Positions 25,903-34,586 of a stretch of DNA of 64,000 nt are shown piece after piece. The notes beneath the pieces are model-generated. The model did not search any database and was not told the origin of the DNA. It saw only the letters and a list, made by a program, of their open reading frames with translations. Every line of letters begins with the position of its first letter. Position 1 is the stretch's first letter. The position numbers and the translations under genes were made by a program. The DNA comes from Microvirga sp052114605 (lineage in GTDB: Bacteria > Pseudomonadota > Alphaproteobacteria > Rhizobiales > Beijerinckiaceae): NCBI RefSeq assembly GCF_052114605.1, contig NZ_JBFRFB010000007.1, positions 1 through 64,000 on the forward strand. Direction: 5' to 3'.

Positions 25903-25918
25903 GTTCTTTTTAAAGAAC
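25903..25918. promoter_or_regulatory. Palindrome upstream of metZ
   Basis: GTTCTTT (25903-25909) and AAAGAAC (25912-25918) form a perfect inverted repeat 17 bp before the metZ ATG, overlapping where a regulator or ribosome would bind. It lacks the geometry of a terminator. It may be an operator; the binding protein is unknown. Confidence 0.4.
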
Positions 25919-25935
25919 GATTTTAAAGTAACCCC

Positions 25936-27126
25936 ATGACATCGCCACACGACCCGAATTACCGCCTGGAAACTCTCCTCGTCCACGAAGGCCAGCTCCG
26001 CACGCCCTTCGGCGAAACCTCGGAAGCCCTCTTCCTCACTCAAGGCTTCGTCTATGAAAGCGCGGAAAGCGCGGAGCGGCGGTTCCTCAACGAAGAGGCC
26101 GGATACAGTTACAGCCGCTATTCCAACCCGACTATCGACATGTTCGAGCAACGCATCGCTGCCCTCGAAGGCGCTGAGACTGCCCGGGCAACGGCAAGTG
26201 GTATGGCGGCGGTGACGGCTGCCATGGTGTCCCAGGTCCAAGTGGGCGATCATGTGGTGGCGGCGCGCGGTCTGTTCGGCTCCTGCCGCTGGGTGGTCGA
26301 GGATCTGCTGCCCCGGTTCGGTGTCGCCTGCACGCTGGTGGATGGCTTGGACCTGAAGGCATGGCGCGATGCCGTGCGCCCGGAAACGAAGGCCTTCCTT
26401 CTGGAGACGCCGTCCAACCCCAGCCTTCAGATCATTGACATTGCCGCCGTCGCCGCCATTGCCCACGAGGCTGGCGCGACGCTCACCGTCGACAACGTCT
26501 TTGCCACGCCTCTCTTCCAGAAACCTCTCGCAATGGGCGCGGATTGCGTGGTCTACTCAGCGACCAAGCATATCGACGGACAGGGCCGATGTCTCGGCGG
26601 CGTGATCCTGGGCTCGACGGAGTTCATCGAGACCAAGGTGCAGCAATTCCTGCGCATGACAGGCCCCTCGATCTCGCCGTTCAATGCCTGGGTGCTTTTG
26701 AAAGGGCTGGAGACCTTGTCATTGCGCGTCGAACGACAGACGGCCAATGCGGGCTTCCTGGCCGATGCTCTTCACGACCATCCCAAGCTTCAAAACCTGA
26801 TCTATCCCGGCCGGCCCGACCATCCGCAAGCGGATCTGATCAGAAAGCAGATGACGGGCGCATCCACCATGATCGCGCTTGAAGTTCGCGGCGGGAAGGA
26901 GGCGGCATTCCGCTTCATGAACGCTCTCAAACTGATCCGCATCTCCAACAATCTCGGCGATGCCAAGAGCCTCGTCACGCATCCCTCGACGACGACCCAT
27001 CAGCGCTTCACCACGGAGCTGCGTGCTGAGATGGGGATCTCGGATGGCCTCGTGCGCCTGTCAGTCGGGTTGGAACATTGGGAAGACCTGCTCGCGGATC
27101 TCACAGCCGCACTGGAGCATGTTTGA
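25936..27126 (+). CDS. metZ: O-succinylhomoserine sulfhydrylase
   Basis: The 396-residue protein belongs to the Cys/Met-metabolism PLP family. The Schiff-base Lys211 is in SATKHIDGQGR, whose HIDGQGRCLGGV continuation is typical of MetZ rather than MetB or MetC. YSYSRYSNPT and ETPSNPS are the substrate and phosphate segments. It makes homocysteine from O-succinylhomoserine and sulphide in methionine synthesis. The 58-bp gap after rfbD holds a palindrome but no SAM riboswitch that I can recognise. Confidence 0.9.
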   Translation: MTSPHDPNYRLETLLVHEGQLRTPFGETSEALFLTQGFVYESAESAERRFLNEEAGYSYSRYSNPTIDMFEQRIAALEGAETARATASGMAAVTAAMVSQVQVGDHVVAARGLFGSCRWVVEDLLPRFGVACTLVDGLDLKAWRDAVRPETKAFLLETPSNPSLQIIDIAAVAAIAHEAGATLTVDNVFATPLFQKPLAMGADCVVYSATKHIDGQGRCLGGVILGSTEFIETKVQQFLRMTGPSISPFNAWVLLKGLETLSLRVERQTANAGFLADALHDHPKLQNLIYPGRPDHPQADLIRKQMTGASTMIALEVRGGKEAAFRFMNALKLIRISNNLGDAKSLVTHPSTTTHQRFTTELRAEMGISDGLVRLSVGLEHWEDLLADLTAALEHV

Positions 27127-27384
27127 CCGGGAGCATCGTACCTTGGGGAATTCGGATTAGTCCTCAACACATTTGCGTGATAGCGGAGTCCTCATCCTGC
27201 TATTGCAAGCAACGTGGCGGATCCTCTTAAGTAAAAACCGCGCTCTCCTAACACATCCCTTAGACCTTAGGTGGGCGGCACTTGAATTTAATGACAAAGT
27301 GCCGCAGCATCCTTTCAGGATTAACGCGCCCGCTCAGAAAAAAGCGCGATCCTTCACAACAATCAGGGGGTGAGGGAGGAAAGC

Positions 27385-28521
27385 ATGAAGAAAGGCAAGT
27401 CCCCAGAGGTCATACCTTCGGGATCGTCCAAGCATTCCCGTCGTCATTTCCTGCAAGTTGCCGGTCTCGGTACCGCCGCAACGATTGCCGCCCCCCAGGT
27501 TTCGCGAGCTCAGACCCTTACCTGGAAGTTCCAGTCCACCTGGCCCAATCGCGACATCTTCCACGAATTCTGCAACGACTTCGCCAAGCGCGTAAACGAA
27601 ATGTCGGGCGGGCGTCTCAAGATCGACGTTCTCGCCTCCGGTGCCGTCGTCCCCGCCTTCCAGCTTCAGGACGCGGTACATGCCGGCATTCTGGATGGCG
27701 GCCACGGCGTGGCGGCCTATTGGTACGGAAAGAACAAGGCTTATGCCCTGTTCGGCACCGGCCCTTCCTTCGGCTGGAACGCCAATTCGTTCCTGGCTTG
27801 GATGAACTACGGCGGCGGCTACGATCTCTATAACGAGCTGCAGCAGCAGATCCTCAAGCTCAACCTCGTCGGCTTCCTCTCGGGTCCGATGCCGGCGCAG
27901 CCGCTCGGCTGGTTCAAGAGCGAGGTGACATCGGCGGATGCGTTCAAGGGATTGAAGTATCGCACCGTAGGCCTTGCCGCCGACCTCAACCGCCAACTCG
28001 GCGCGGCCGTCACCATTCTCGCCGGCGGTGAGATCGTGCCGGCGCTCGAACGTGGTGTGATCGACGGAGCGGAATTCAACAACCCCTCCTCCGATCTCGT
28101 GCTCGGCTTCCCCGACGTATCGAAGAACCTGATGCTCCAGAGCTATCATCAATCCGGCGAGACGTTCGAGCTTCTTTTCAACAAGGCGAAATACGACGCG
28201 CTGTCCGCCGAGTTGAAGGCCATTCTCAAATACGGGGCCGAGGCGGAATCCGCCGACATGTCCTGGAAGGCTCTCGACCGCTACTCGAAGGATCTGGAGA
28301 TCATCAAAAGCCGTGGCGTCACCGTGAAGAAGACACCCGATGCCGTGCTGAAGACGCAGCTCGAGGCATGGGACAAGGTGATCGAGGAACTCTCCAAGGA
28401 TCCGTTCTTCAAGAAGGTCATCGACAGCCAGAAGGCCTGGGTGCAGCGCACCTATGCCTATGAGCGCCTGAACGAGCCTTCGCGCGAGATGGCCTACGAC
28501 CACTTCTACAAGACGCTCTGA
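27385..28521 (+). CDS. TRAP transporter substrate-binding protein (TakP-like)
   Basis: The 378-residue periplasmic protein has a twin-arginine signal (SRRHFLQVAG, then a hydrophobic stretch to SRAQ), indicating export in folded form. The mature part matches the DctP superfamily, closest by eye to alpha-keto-acid or carboxylate binders such as TakP: TWKFQSTWPNRDIFHEF, GYGGG-type loop YGGGYDLY, and the specificity region PALERGVIDGAEFNNPSSD. The ATG at 27385 follows GGGAGGAAAGC. It heads a three-gene TRAP operon. A monocarboxylate such as a 2-oxoacid is the likely ligand, which is inference. Confidence 0.88.
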   Translation: MKKGKSPEVIPSGSSKHSRRHFLQVAGLGTAATIAAPQVSRAQTLTWKFQSTWPNRDIFHEFCNDFAKRVNEMSGGRLKIDVLASGAVVPAFQLQDAVHAGILDGGHGVAAYWYGKNKAYALFGTGPSFGWNANSFLAWMNYGGGYDLYNELQQQILKLNLVGFLSGPMPAQPLGWFKSEVTSADAFKGLKYRTVGLAADLNRQLGAAVTILAGGEIVPALERGVIDGAEFNNPSSDLVLGFPDVSKNLMLQSYHQSGETFELLFNKAKYDALSAELKAILKYGAEAESADMSWKALDRYSKDLEIIKSRGVTVKKTPDAVLKTQLEAWDKVIEELSKDPFFKKVIDSQKAWVQRTYAYERLNEPSREMAYDHFYKTL

Positions 28522-28551
28522 GGGGCTCTCCGCCGCAGGTCTTTTACTCAT

Positions 28552-28578
28552 GAGGATGGCGCCGATTGCGCCGTCCTC
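28552..28578 (+). repeat. Stem-loop between the TRAP binding-protein and permease genes
   Basis: GAGGATGGCG (28552-28561) pairs with CGCCGTCCTC (28569-28578) over ten base pairs including one G-U, with no T-run after it. In the binding-protein/permease gap such hairpins commonly protect the upstream message and lower downstream expression. Confidence 0.65.
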
Positions 28579-28617
28579 AATTCATGCCCCGCCGAATGAC
28601 CTGGAAGGTCTTCCCGC

Positions 28618-29202
28618 ATGCGCTTCGTCTATTTCATCGACCGCATCAACACGTCCATCGGCAAGACAGTGAGTTGGGCGATCGTCGTCCTCACCTTCGC
28701 CGTCTGCTATGAGGTCTTCGCCCGCTACGTGCTGCGCGCGCCCACCGAATGGGCTTTTGACGCAAGCTACATGCTCTACGGGCTGCTCTTCATGGTGGCA
28801 GGACCTTATGCACTGGCCCGCAACAGCCATGTGAGAGGCGACTTTCTCTATCGCACTTGGTCGGCGCGCCGGCAGGCCGGCCTCGATCTCGTTCTGTATT
28901 TCCTCTTCTTCTTTCCAGGCATCTTCGCTCTCGTCTATGCGGGCATCCCGTTCACGGAAATGTCCTGGATGATGCGGGAGCATTCCATGAACTCGCCGAA
29001 CGGGCCGCCGATCTATCCCTTTAAGGCGCTGATCCCCATCGTCGGCGTTCTCATGGCCGTGCAGGGCCTGGCGGAGGTCCTGAGATGCATCGAGTGCCTG
29101 CGTCGCGGCGAGTGGCCGCCGCGCCTTCACGATGTCGAAGAAACGGAAAAACTCATTCTCGAAAAAGCCGAACAAGAAGGCATTAAGGAAGGAAGTATCT
29201 GA
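28618..29202 (+). CDS. TRAP transporter small permease (DctQ type)
   Basis: The 194-residue membrane protein has four helices, a conserved FARYVLRAPTEWAFDASYMLYG segment and a charged C-terminal tail of about 40 residues. DctQ subunits brace the large permease of sodium-driven TRAP systems. Its TGA overlaps the ATG of the large subunit (TGATG), indicating coupled translation. The Shine-Dalgarno upstream, GGAAGG, is good. Confidence 0.88.
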   Translation: MRFVYFIDRINTSIGKTVSWAIVVLTFAVCYEVFARYVLRAPTEWAFDASYMLYGLLFMVAGPYALARNSHVRGDFLYRTWSARRQAGLDLVLYFLFFFPGIFALVYAGIPFTEMSWMMREHSMNSPNGPPIYPFKALIPIVGVLMAVQGLAEVLRCIECLRRGEWPPRLHDVEETEKLILEKAEQEGIKEGSI

Positions 29203-30539
29203 TGCTGGCGTCGTGGGGGCTGGGGAATCCTGAGCTGGGCGTGTTGATGCTCGGCCTGTTCATCGTGTTCATCATGTTCGGCTTTCCCATCGCCTTCACG
29301 CTGATGGCTTTAGGCTTCGGCTTCGGCTACATGGCCATGGGTGACATCGTATACGCGCTCGTGGTGCAACGCGCCTATTCGGCAATGACGAACGATACGC
29401 TCGTCGCCATCCCGCTCTTCGTCTTCATGGGATATGTGATCGAGCGAGCGAGCATTCTCGACCGATTGTTTCATTCCATCCAGATCGCGGTCGGCGGCAT
29501 TCCCGGTTCGCTTGCGGTCGCGACGCTGCTCACCTGCGCCCTTTTCGCAACCGCGACCGGCATCGTCGGCGCGGTCGTGACGCTCATGGGCCTGCTCGCC
29601 TTCCCCGCCATGCTGCGCGCAGGTTACGATACGCGCCTCGCATCGGGTGTGGTCTGCGCGGGCGGCTGCCTCGGCATTCTGATTCCGCCCAGCGTTATGC
29701 TCATTCTCTACGGCGCGACGGCGGGAGTTTCCGTGCCGAAGCTCTATGCCGGCGCGCTCTTTCCCGGCCTGATGCTCGCCGGTCTCTACATGCTCTACGT
29801 GATCATCCGCTGCATGATCAATCCGAGTCTCGCGCCCAAGCTTCCGGCGGAACAGAGAAAAGTGCCGCTTGTGAAGGTCGTCTGGTCGTTGGCGACATCG
29901 TTCTTCCCCCTCGCAATTCTCATTCTCTCGGTACTCGGCGCCATCTTCTTCGGCATCGCGACCCCGACGGAAGCCGCCGCTGTCGGCGCCCTCGGCAGCC
30001 TCCTTCTGGCCGCCGCCTATCGCTCGCTCACATTCTCCAAACTGAAGGAATCAGTCATTCTCACCGCACGCACATCCGCCATGGTGTGCTGGCTCTTCGT
30101 GGGCTCCTTCATCTTCTCGTCGATCTTCGCCTTCCTCGGCGGCCATCAGCCTATCGAGGATCTTGTCACGCATCTGAACCTCTCGCCGTTCTGGTTCCTG
30201 ATCCTGACGCAGGCGATCATCTTCGTTCTCGGCTGGCCGCTGGAATGGACGGAGATCGTGGTGATCTTCGTGCCGATCTTCCTGCCGCTGCTCGACAATT
30301 TCGGCATCGATCCGATCTTCTTCGGAGTGCTGATCGCGCTGAACATCCAGACCTCGTTCCTGTCACCGCCGGTGGCGATGGCGCCATTCTATCTGAAGGG
30401 CATCGCGCCGCCTCATGTAACGATCAACGAGATCTTCGCCGGCGTGATGCCCTTTCTCCTTCTCGTGATCGTTGCCATGGCGATGTTCTACATCTTTCCG
30501 CAGCTTGGCCTCTGGCTCCCCACCTATCTTTACGGCTGA
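29202..30539 (+). CDS. TRAP transporter large permease (DctM type)
   Basis: The 445-residue membrane protein has about twelve helices. Signature segments include ALFATATGIVGAVVTLMG, SGVVCAGGCLGILIPPSVMLILYG and FFGIATPTEAAAVGALG. It carries the substrate together with sodium across the inner membrane. It completes the binding-protein, small-permease, large-permease set. No catabolic or regulatory gene adjoins, so the substrate cannot be read from context. Confidence 0.92.
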   Translation: MLASWGLGNPELGVLMLGLFIVFIMFGFPIAFTLMALGFGFGYMAMGDIVYALVVQRAYSAMTNDTLVAIPLFVFMGYVIERASILDRLFHSIQIAVGGIPGSLAVATLLTCALFATATGIVGAVVTLMGLLAFPAMLRAGYDTRLASGVVCAGGCLGILIPPSVMLILYGATAGVSVPKLYAGALFPGLMLAGLYMLYVIIRCMINPSLAPKLPAEQRKVPLVKVVWSLATSFFPLAILILSVLGAIFFGIATPTEAAAVGALGSLLLAAAYRSLTFSKLKESVILTARTSAMVCWLFVGSFIFSSIFAFLGGHQPIEDLVTHLNLSPFWFLILTQAIIFVLGWPLEWTEIVVIFVPIFLPLLDNFGIDPIFFGVLIALNIQTSFLSPPVAMAPFYLKGIAPPHVTINEIFAGVMPFLLLVIVAMAMFYIFPQLGLWLPTYLYG

Positions 30540-30632
30540 GCCCATCCTCGGCTTTATGTGGCCACGCGGCTGATCGGAACACGGCGCGCCTCTTCACGTT
30601 GGCCTCCAGATATTTTGGAAAAGGAGGCTGCC

Positions 30633-30785
30633 ATGAAGTGTCAATTCTGCCACTTGGACGTCGAGAATCCCTGCCGCAGCACCGAGCAGGTGCATCAGCG
30701 GGCTGCCGACCATGTTGAACGCTGCGAGCATGCCTTGCAGGACAAACAGAACATGGGCGCGGGATCTTCGCATAGCGGCAAGTGA
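30633..30785 (+). CDS. Small cysteine-rich protein, possible zinc binding
   Basis: The 50-residue product starts MKCQFCHLDVENPC after GGAGG seven bases upstream. Cys3 and Cys6 form a CxxC pair, with Cys13 and a later His-x-x-x-Cys-x-His pattern (HVERCEH), enough for one metal site. The rest is polar. It is too short for a standard family call. The clear ribosome binding site and composition support a real gene; metal binding is inferred. Confidence 0.6.
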   Translation: MKCQFCHLDVENPCRSTEQVHQRAADHVERCEHALQDKQNMGAGSSHSGK

Positions 30786-30812
30786 TTTGACATGATTTTT
30801 TGGAGCGAAGTC

Positions 30813-30986
30813 ATGGGCGGGAAATCCGGTCATGATGACAAGGGCTTGGCGGAGCAAAGCAACGTCCCGCCGACCGAGGCTGATCCCCACCCTCAAGACC
30901 AAGGCAATGGTTCATCGGGCGGTCGGCAATTGAGCGAGAAGGATCAACGCAGAGACTTGGAAGAATCCGGCAATAGGAAGCCCTAA
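30813..30986 (+). CDS. Small hydrophilic, probably disordered protein
   Basis: The 57-residue product (MGGKSGHDDKG onward) is rich in Gly, Asp, Gln and Ser with no hydrophobic core, and GGAG lies seven bases before ATG 30813. Composition resembles short stress-related disordered proteins, but no family is recognised. It follows the cysteine-rich small gene by 27 bp and precedes a terminator, so the two probably share a transcript. Confidence 0.5.
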   Translation: MGGKSGHDDKGLAEQSNVPPTEADPHPQDQGNGSSGGRQLSEKDQRRDLEESGNRKP

Positions 30987-31032
30987 TCGTCCCGGACAAA
31001 CAGTCTATTTCCCTGACCTGTCCAAAACACGA

Positions 31033-31063
31033 ATGGCCCGCTCACGCGGGCCGTTCTGTTTTC
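31033..31063 (+). terminator. Terminator after the two small genes
   Basis: GGCCCGC (31035-31041) and GCGGGCC (31046-31052) form a 7-bp stem with a TCAC loop, followed by GTTCTGTTTTC. Confidence 0.7.
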
Positions 31064-31211
31064 AAGTCAAAAGAATTTGACACAAAATAACGTATTGCGC
31101 ACCATCATACTAAAGAGTCGGCGGTGTGATTTTACTCACAGATCGGACGATGCCAGTGTGTTTGAAGCTAAAACAAGCATAACGCCAAGGGAACACTTCA
31201 GGAGGGTATCC

Positions 31212-31622
31212 ATGACCGCATCTGCTCTCAGCTTCAGGCTCGCCGTTCTGTGTGTCATCGCCGGAATGGGAATGGGGATCGGGATGGCCGCATCCCAGAA
31301 CCACGCCCTCATGCCCGCACACGCGCATCTCAACCTGCTCGGCTGGGTGTCGCTGTTCCTGTTCGGGATCTATTATGAGCGGCGCCCTGCCCTCGATACG
31401 AGCCGCCTCGCCATGATCCAGGTTTATCTTTGGACCATCGGCACGGTCATTCTGACCATTGCCGTCGGCGCTCTTCATCTCGGGTACGATGCCTTCGATC
31501 CGATTGCCGGCATCTCCTCCATCATGGTTCTCGCCGCCATGCTGCTCTTCGCCTACTTCGTCTTCCGCCCCGCGCACTCAGTGACGCCTGCGCCCACCGC
31601 GCGGATGACGCCGGCGGAATGA
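31212..31622 (+). CDS. Small four-helix membrane protein with a cytochrome-oxidase-I-like motif
   Basis: The 136-residue product has four predicted helices (about 7-28, 36-58, 70-90, 98-118). The motif MPAHAHLNLLGW at the start of helix 2 resembles the His-containing helix of haem-copper oxidase subunit I and NnrS-type proteins. With only two such His and no copper ligands it cannot be an oxidase; a haem-binding or structural role is possible. ATG 31212 follows AGGAGGG; an upstream extension has no start signal. A strong terminator follows. Confidence 0.7.
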   Translation: MTASALSFRLAVLCVIAGMGMGIGMAASQNHALMPAHAHLNLLGWVSLFLFGIYYERRPALDTSRLAMIQVYLWTIGTVILTIAVGALHLGYDAFDPIAGISSIMVLAAMLLFAYFVFRPAHSVTPAPTARMTPAE

Positions 31623-31645
31623 GTCTAGGAATCGGCAATAAAAAA

Positions 31646-31672
31646 GCCCCGCCGTGAGGCGGGGCTTACTTT
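31646..31672 (+). terminator. Terminator
   Basis: GCCCCGCC (31646-31653) and GGCGGGGC (31658-31665) form a perfect stem with loop GTGA, preceded by AAAAA and followed by TTACTTT. Confidence 0.9.
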
Positions 31673-31843
31673 GAAATGTTGGTCTTAGGATTAATTGCGA
31701 AGAGCAATAAATAAAAAATCCTGATTATCGAAATACACAATCGTTCAGAATCAGCGGGCGGCCCGAGCCGGAAAACGGATGGGTGCCCGCTTGTATGCAG
31801 CAGCCTCAGCGCGTGCCGAGACCGCCATTGGCAATGGTGTGAA

Positions 31844-33136
31844 TTAGATCACGATGAAATCGGCAGCGGTGAGGGCCGCCTTGTTCTCGATCACAGCGAA
31901 GGCTTTTGCCGCACCCGAACCCGAGCCATCGGCATCGTATGACAGAGTGCCGGTGGTCTTGTTGTAAACGATGTAGTCATTGGCATCGCCGGCCTTCTCG
32001 GCAATCTTGAAGAAGCTCGACGACAAGGTGCCGGTCTTCGTCAGCTTGCTGAAGATCTTGTTGTCCAGGCGGATCGAATCGTCCGCTACATTGAAGTCGG
32101 TGATGTAATCGACATCCTTGCCGATGGCGGTATCGAAAACGAAGGTGTCTTCCTGCGTGCCGCCTGTCAGCACATCGCTGCCGGCCTTGCCCCACAATAC
32201 GTCGCGACCCGCATTGCCCTTGAGCCATTCGTTGGCTGCAGCACCCGTCACGTAGTTGTTGCTGTTCGATCCATTGATCGTCTTCGTGGTTACCGGACGG
32301 CCAGGAACCTCAGGCACAGGCGTGTCGGGATTAGTCGGATCCGTCGGCTTGGGATCGGGCTTCGGGATCGGCGTCGGGTCAGCCGGCACCGGATTTGTCG
32401 GCGCCGGCGTTGCACCGTTGTGATTGAACGTAAGCGCATAGAACGATGTCTGGCCAAAGCCCGAACCATTGGTCTCGTTCGCACCGAGGTAAGCTCCTGC
32501 CTTGAAGTAGAAGCTATCCGACTGCCACACGCTGTTGATGGTCGTGTGCGAATGATAGACCTTGCCGTCGGCATGGATATCGACGTCGAGCACATTGCCT
32601 TTTGCGTTGATCGTGTACGAGAACTTCTCGTTCAACGACACATCGGGAGCGGAACCGTCCTCGGCCTTGAAGTTGAAGGTGTGTTCCTTGTTGTCGGAGC
32701 CCGAAAGGTCATTGGCAAAATAGAGCTTGTTGTCGTGCCAGTAGAGACGCACCAGCTCGTCATCCTCACCGTGAATCTGGCCGACCACGATCTTCTTGCC
32801 CTGGCCGTCGCGCATCGGCGCGGCATCGACTTCGAGCGTCGCGCTCATGAAGCCGCCCGTGGAGAGATTCCAGGCGGCCTTCGCCGTGCCGCTCATCTCG
32901 CGCAGTTCGGAGCGTGCATAGGACGACCCGCTCGTAGTGGCGCCGTCGGCGGCGGCGTAGAACACCATGGCTCCATCAGCAGCAGTGTAGAAATACTTGC
33001 TGTTCTGGTAGCCACTTAGATCTTTAACTTCGATGGCTGTGCCGCTGATCTTGCCGGAGGAATCGACCGGGAGAGTGAGTTTCCAATTACTCAAGTCAAA
33101 GTTGCCGCTAGGCGCGACATTGGCTTTCAAAGTCAT
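31844..33136 (-). CDS. Polysaccharide lyase family 7 (alginate lyase-like) with C-terminal RTX-type region
   Basis: The 430-residue protein carries the three PL7 signatures: RSELRE at about 75-80, QIH at 120-122 and YFKAGAY at 210-216, which build the catalytic cleft for beta-elimination of alginate-like uronans. A Pro-rich linker (about 242-280) leads to a C-terminal region with degenerate nonapeptide-type repeats (GNAGRDVLWGKAGSDVLTGG) and the DTFVFDTAIGKDVDYITDF motif of calcium-binding type I secretion substrates. There is no N-terminal signal, consistent with type I export. No secretion genes are in the window. Substrate could be alginate or a self-made uronan. Flanked by AT-rich DNA. 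Confidence 0.87.
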   Translation of the reverse strand: MTLKANVAPSGNFDLSNWKLTLPVDSSGKISGTAIEVKDLSGYQNSKYFYTAADGAMVFYAAADGATTSGSSYARSELREMSGTAKAAWNLSTGGFMSATLEVDAAPMRDGQGKKIVVGQIHGEDDELVRLYWHDNKLYFANDLSGSDNKEHTFNFKAEDGSAPDVSLNEKFSYTINAKGNVLDVDIHADGKVYHSHTTINSVWQSDSFYFKAGAYLGANETNGSGFGQTSFYALTFNHNGATPAPTNPVPADPTPIPKPDPKPTDPTNPDTPVPEVPGRPVTTKTINGSNSNNYVTGAAANEWLKGNAGRDVLWGKAGSDVLTGGTQEDTFVFDTAIGKDVDYITDFNVADDSIRLDNKIFSKLTKTGTLSSSFFKIAEKAGDANDYIVYNKTTGTLSYDADGSGSGAAKAFAVIENKAALTAADFIVI

Positions 33137-33798
33137 GATTTTTGCCCCGAGCGCCCATCGAGACTCTTTATCAAGTCTTCTCAGGCACTTTCATTATATG
33201 TTTGAACAAACCTTAGTCAGACCGATGAGAATATACACAAACTAAATTCAGAAAATTTTGGGATAACTCAATGCTTAAACAAGAGTACTGAAGGCGAACC
33301 AAACTTGTCGTTCGCTCTCTTGGAATCCCTTTTCGATTCCGAATAGGGCAAAATCGTGACCAACATGATTTATTGTTATATTTTCACTCGCTTACTTTTC
33401 GATTTCGGCTCGTATCCTATACGAATAGATAGTCATCTCAGGAAAATCATCACACCTTTCCCGTATCCTCTACGTAATCTCATACGGCATTATCAAAACA
33501 TCTGTCCTTCCAGTTCCGATCAGCTCACTCTTTCCTACGATCCTCATGCGGAAGCCCGGATTGGAAACAGCGCTCCACAACGTGGTTCCGGATTCGAAAA
33601 AAGGACATCCACGATATCGCCACGTCGGAATGCCCCCCTAAATCGTCTGGAAGCGCCTGCGGCTTGGCTGACGCCTCACCTCTGGCAAATGTACGTATTC
33701 AGTCTTTGGAGCATTTGGATTGTGCGGAAGGCGGAAAGAACGGGTAAGGTCGGCTTGAGTCCCGGACGACAGGACAATGCGGTAAGAAAGGATGCGGC
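33137..33798. other. AT-rich intergenic region between lyase and Crp/Fnr genes
   Basis: About 660 bp, clearly lower in GC than the neighbours, especially 33180-33500. It should hold divergent promoters for the lyase and the regulator. An open frame at 33356-33802 has no ribosome binding site and poor composition, so I do not call a gene. Confidence 0.5.
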
Positions 33799-34560
33799 GT
33801 GATGATCCTCCCCTTGAGACAGCAGGCGGAGCATGTCGTCGTTCTGCGAAAGCTGGAGAGCATCGCCGACCTGACCCAAGAAGATAAGCAGGCAATCCTC
33901 GATCTGCCTGTCAATGTCAGGATCTTCGAGGCGGACACCGATATAGTACGAGACGGTGACAGCCCTACCGAATGCTGCATGATCCTCGAAGGCTTCACCT
34001 GCCGCTATAAGCTTCTGCCTGACGGTAAACGGCAGATCATGGGGTTTTATATCCCGGGCGACATACCCGACCTACAAAGCCTTTTCCTACGCACTCTGGA
34101 CAATAACCTTGGCACGTTTGTGAGAACGCGTGTCGCCATGATTCCCCACCCGTTCCTGCGCAATCTGTTTCGTAGCCATCCGAGGCTCGCCGAAATCTTT
34201 TGGCGAGACAGCCTCATCGAAGGGGCGATATTCCGTGAATGGATGGTGGGTCTCGGACGCCGCTCCGGCTACCAGCGCATGGCGCATCTTCTATGCGAAC
34301 TCCAGATGCGCCTGCGTGCCGTGGGGCTTGCCGAGAAGAACGGATATGACTTGCCGTTGACGCAGAATGAGATCGGCGACGCCCTCGGCCTATCGACAGT
34401 TCATGTGAACCGTATTCTCCAGGAGCTCAGGAGCGACGGCCTCATCGTTCTGCGCGGTGGCGCACTCAACATTCTCGATTGGGAAGGCCTCAAGGGAGCT
34501 GCCGAATTCGATCTCACCTATCTTCATTTCGACAGCGATCATCTGGCCAAGCAGGCTTGA
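33799..34560 (+). CDS. Crp/Fnr family transcription regulator
   Basis: The 253-residue protein has a cyclic-nucleotide-binding-type beta-barrel (about 25-140) and a C-terminal Crp-type helix-turn-helix (LPLTQNEIGDALGLSTVHVNRILQEL, residues about 183-208). It lacks the N-terminal Cys cluster of Fnr. The barrel loop lacks the RxS phosphate-binding motif of cAMP-binding Crp, so its ligand is unknown. GTG 33799 and ATG 33802 both fit the AAAGG upstream. It is divergent from the lyase gene; regulation of that gene is possible but unsupported. Confidence 0.85.
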   Translation: MMILPLRQQAEHVVVLRKLESIADLTQEDKQAILDLPVNVRIFEADTDIVRDGDSPTECCMILEGFTCRYKLLPDGKRQIMGFYIPGDIPDLQSLFLRTLDNNLGTFVRTRVAMIPHPFLRNLFRSHPRLAEIFWRDSLIEGAIFREWMVGLGRRSGYQRMAHLLCELQMRLRAVGLAEKNGYDLPLTQNEIGDALGLSTVHVNRILQELRSDGLIVLRGGALNILDWEGLKGAAEFDLTYLHFDSDHLAKQA

Positions 34561-34586
34561 TGCCACCGAGTTTCTCGCCGCGTTGC

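Noticed and set aside
25878..25935. SAM riboswitch in front of metZ
   Set aside because: The 58-bp gap is too short and lacks the SAM-II core sequences; only a palindrome is seen.
33356..33802. 148-residue open frame before the Crp/Fnr gene
   Set aside because: Lies in AT-rich intergenic DNA, lacks a ribosome binding site, and reads as unrelated segments of hydrophobic and basic residues.
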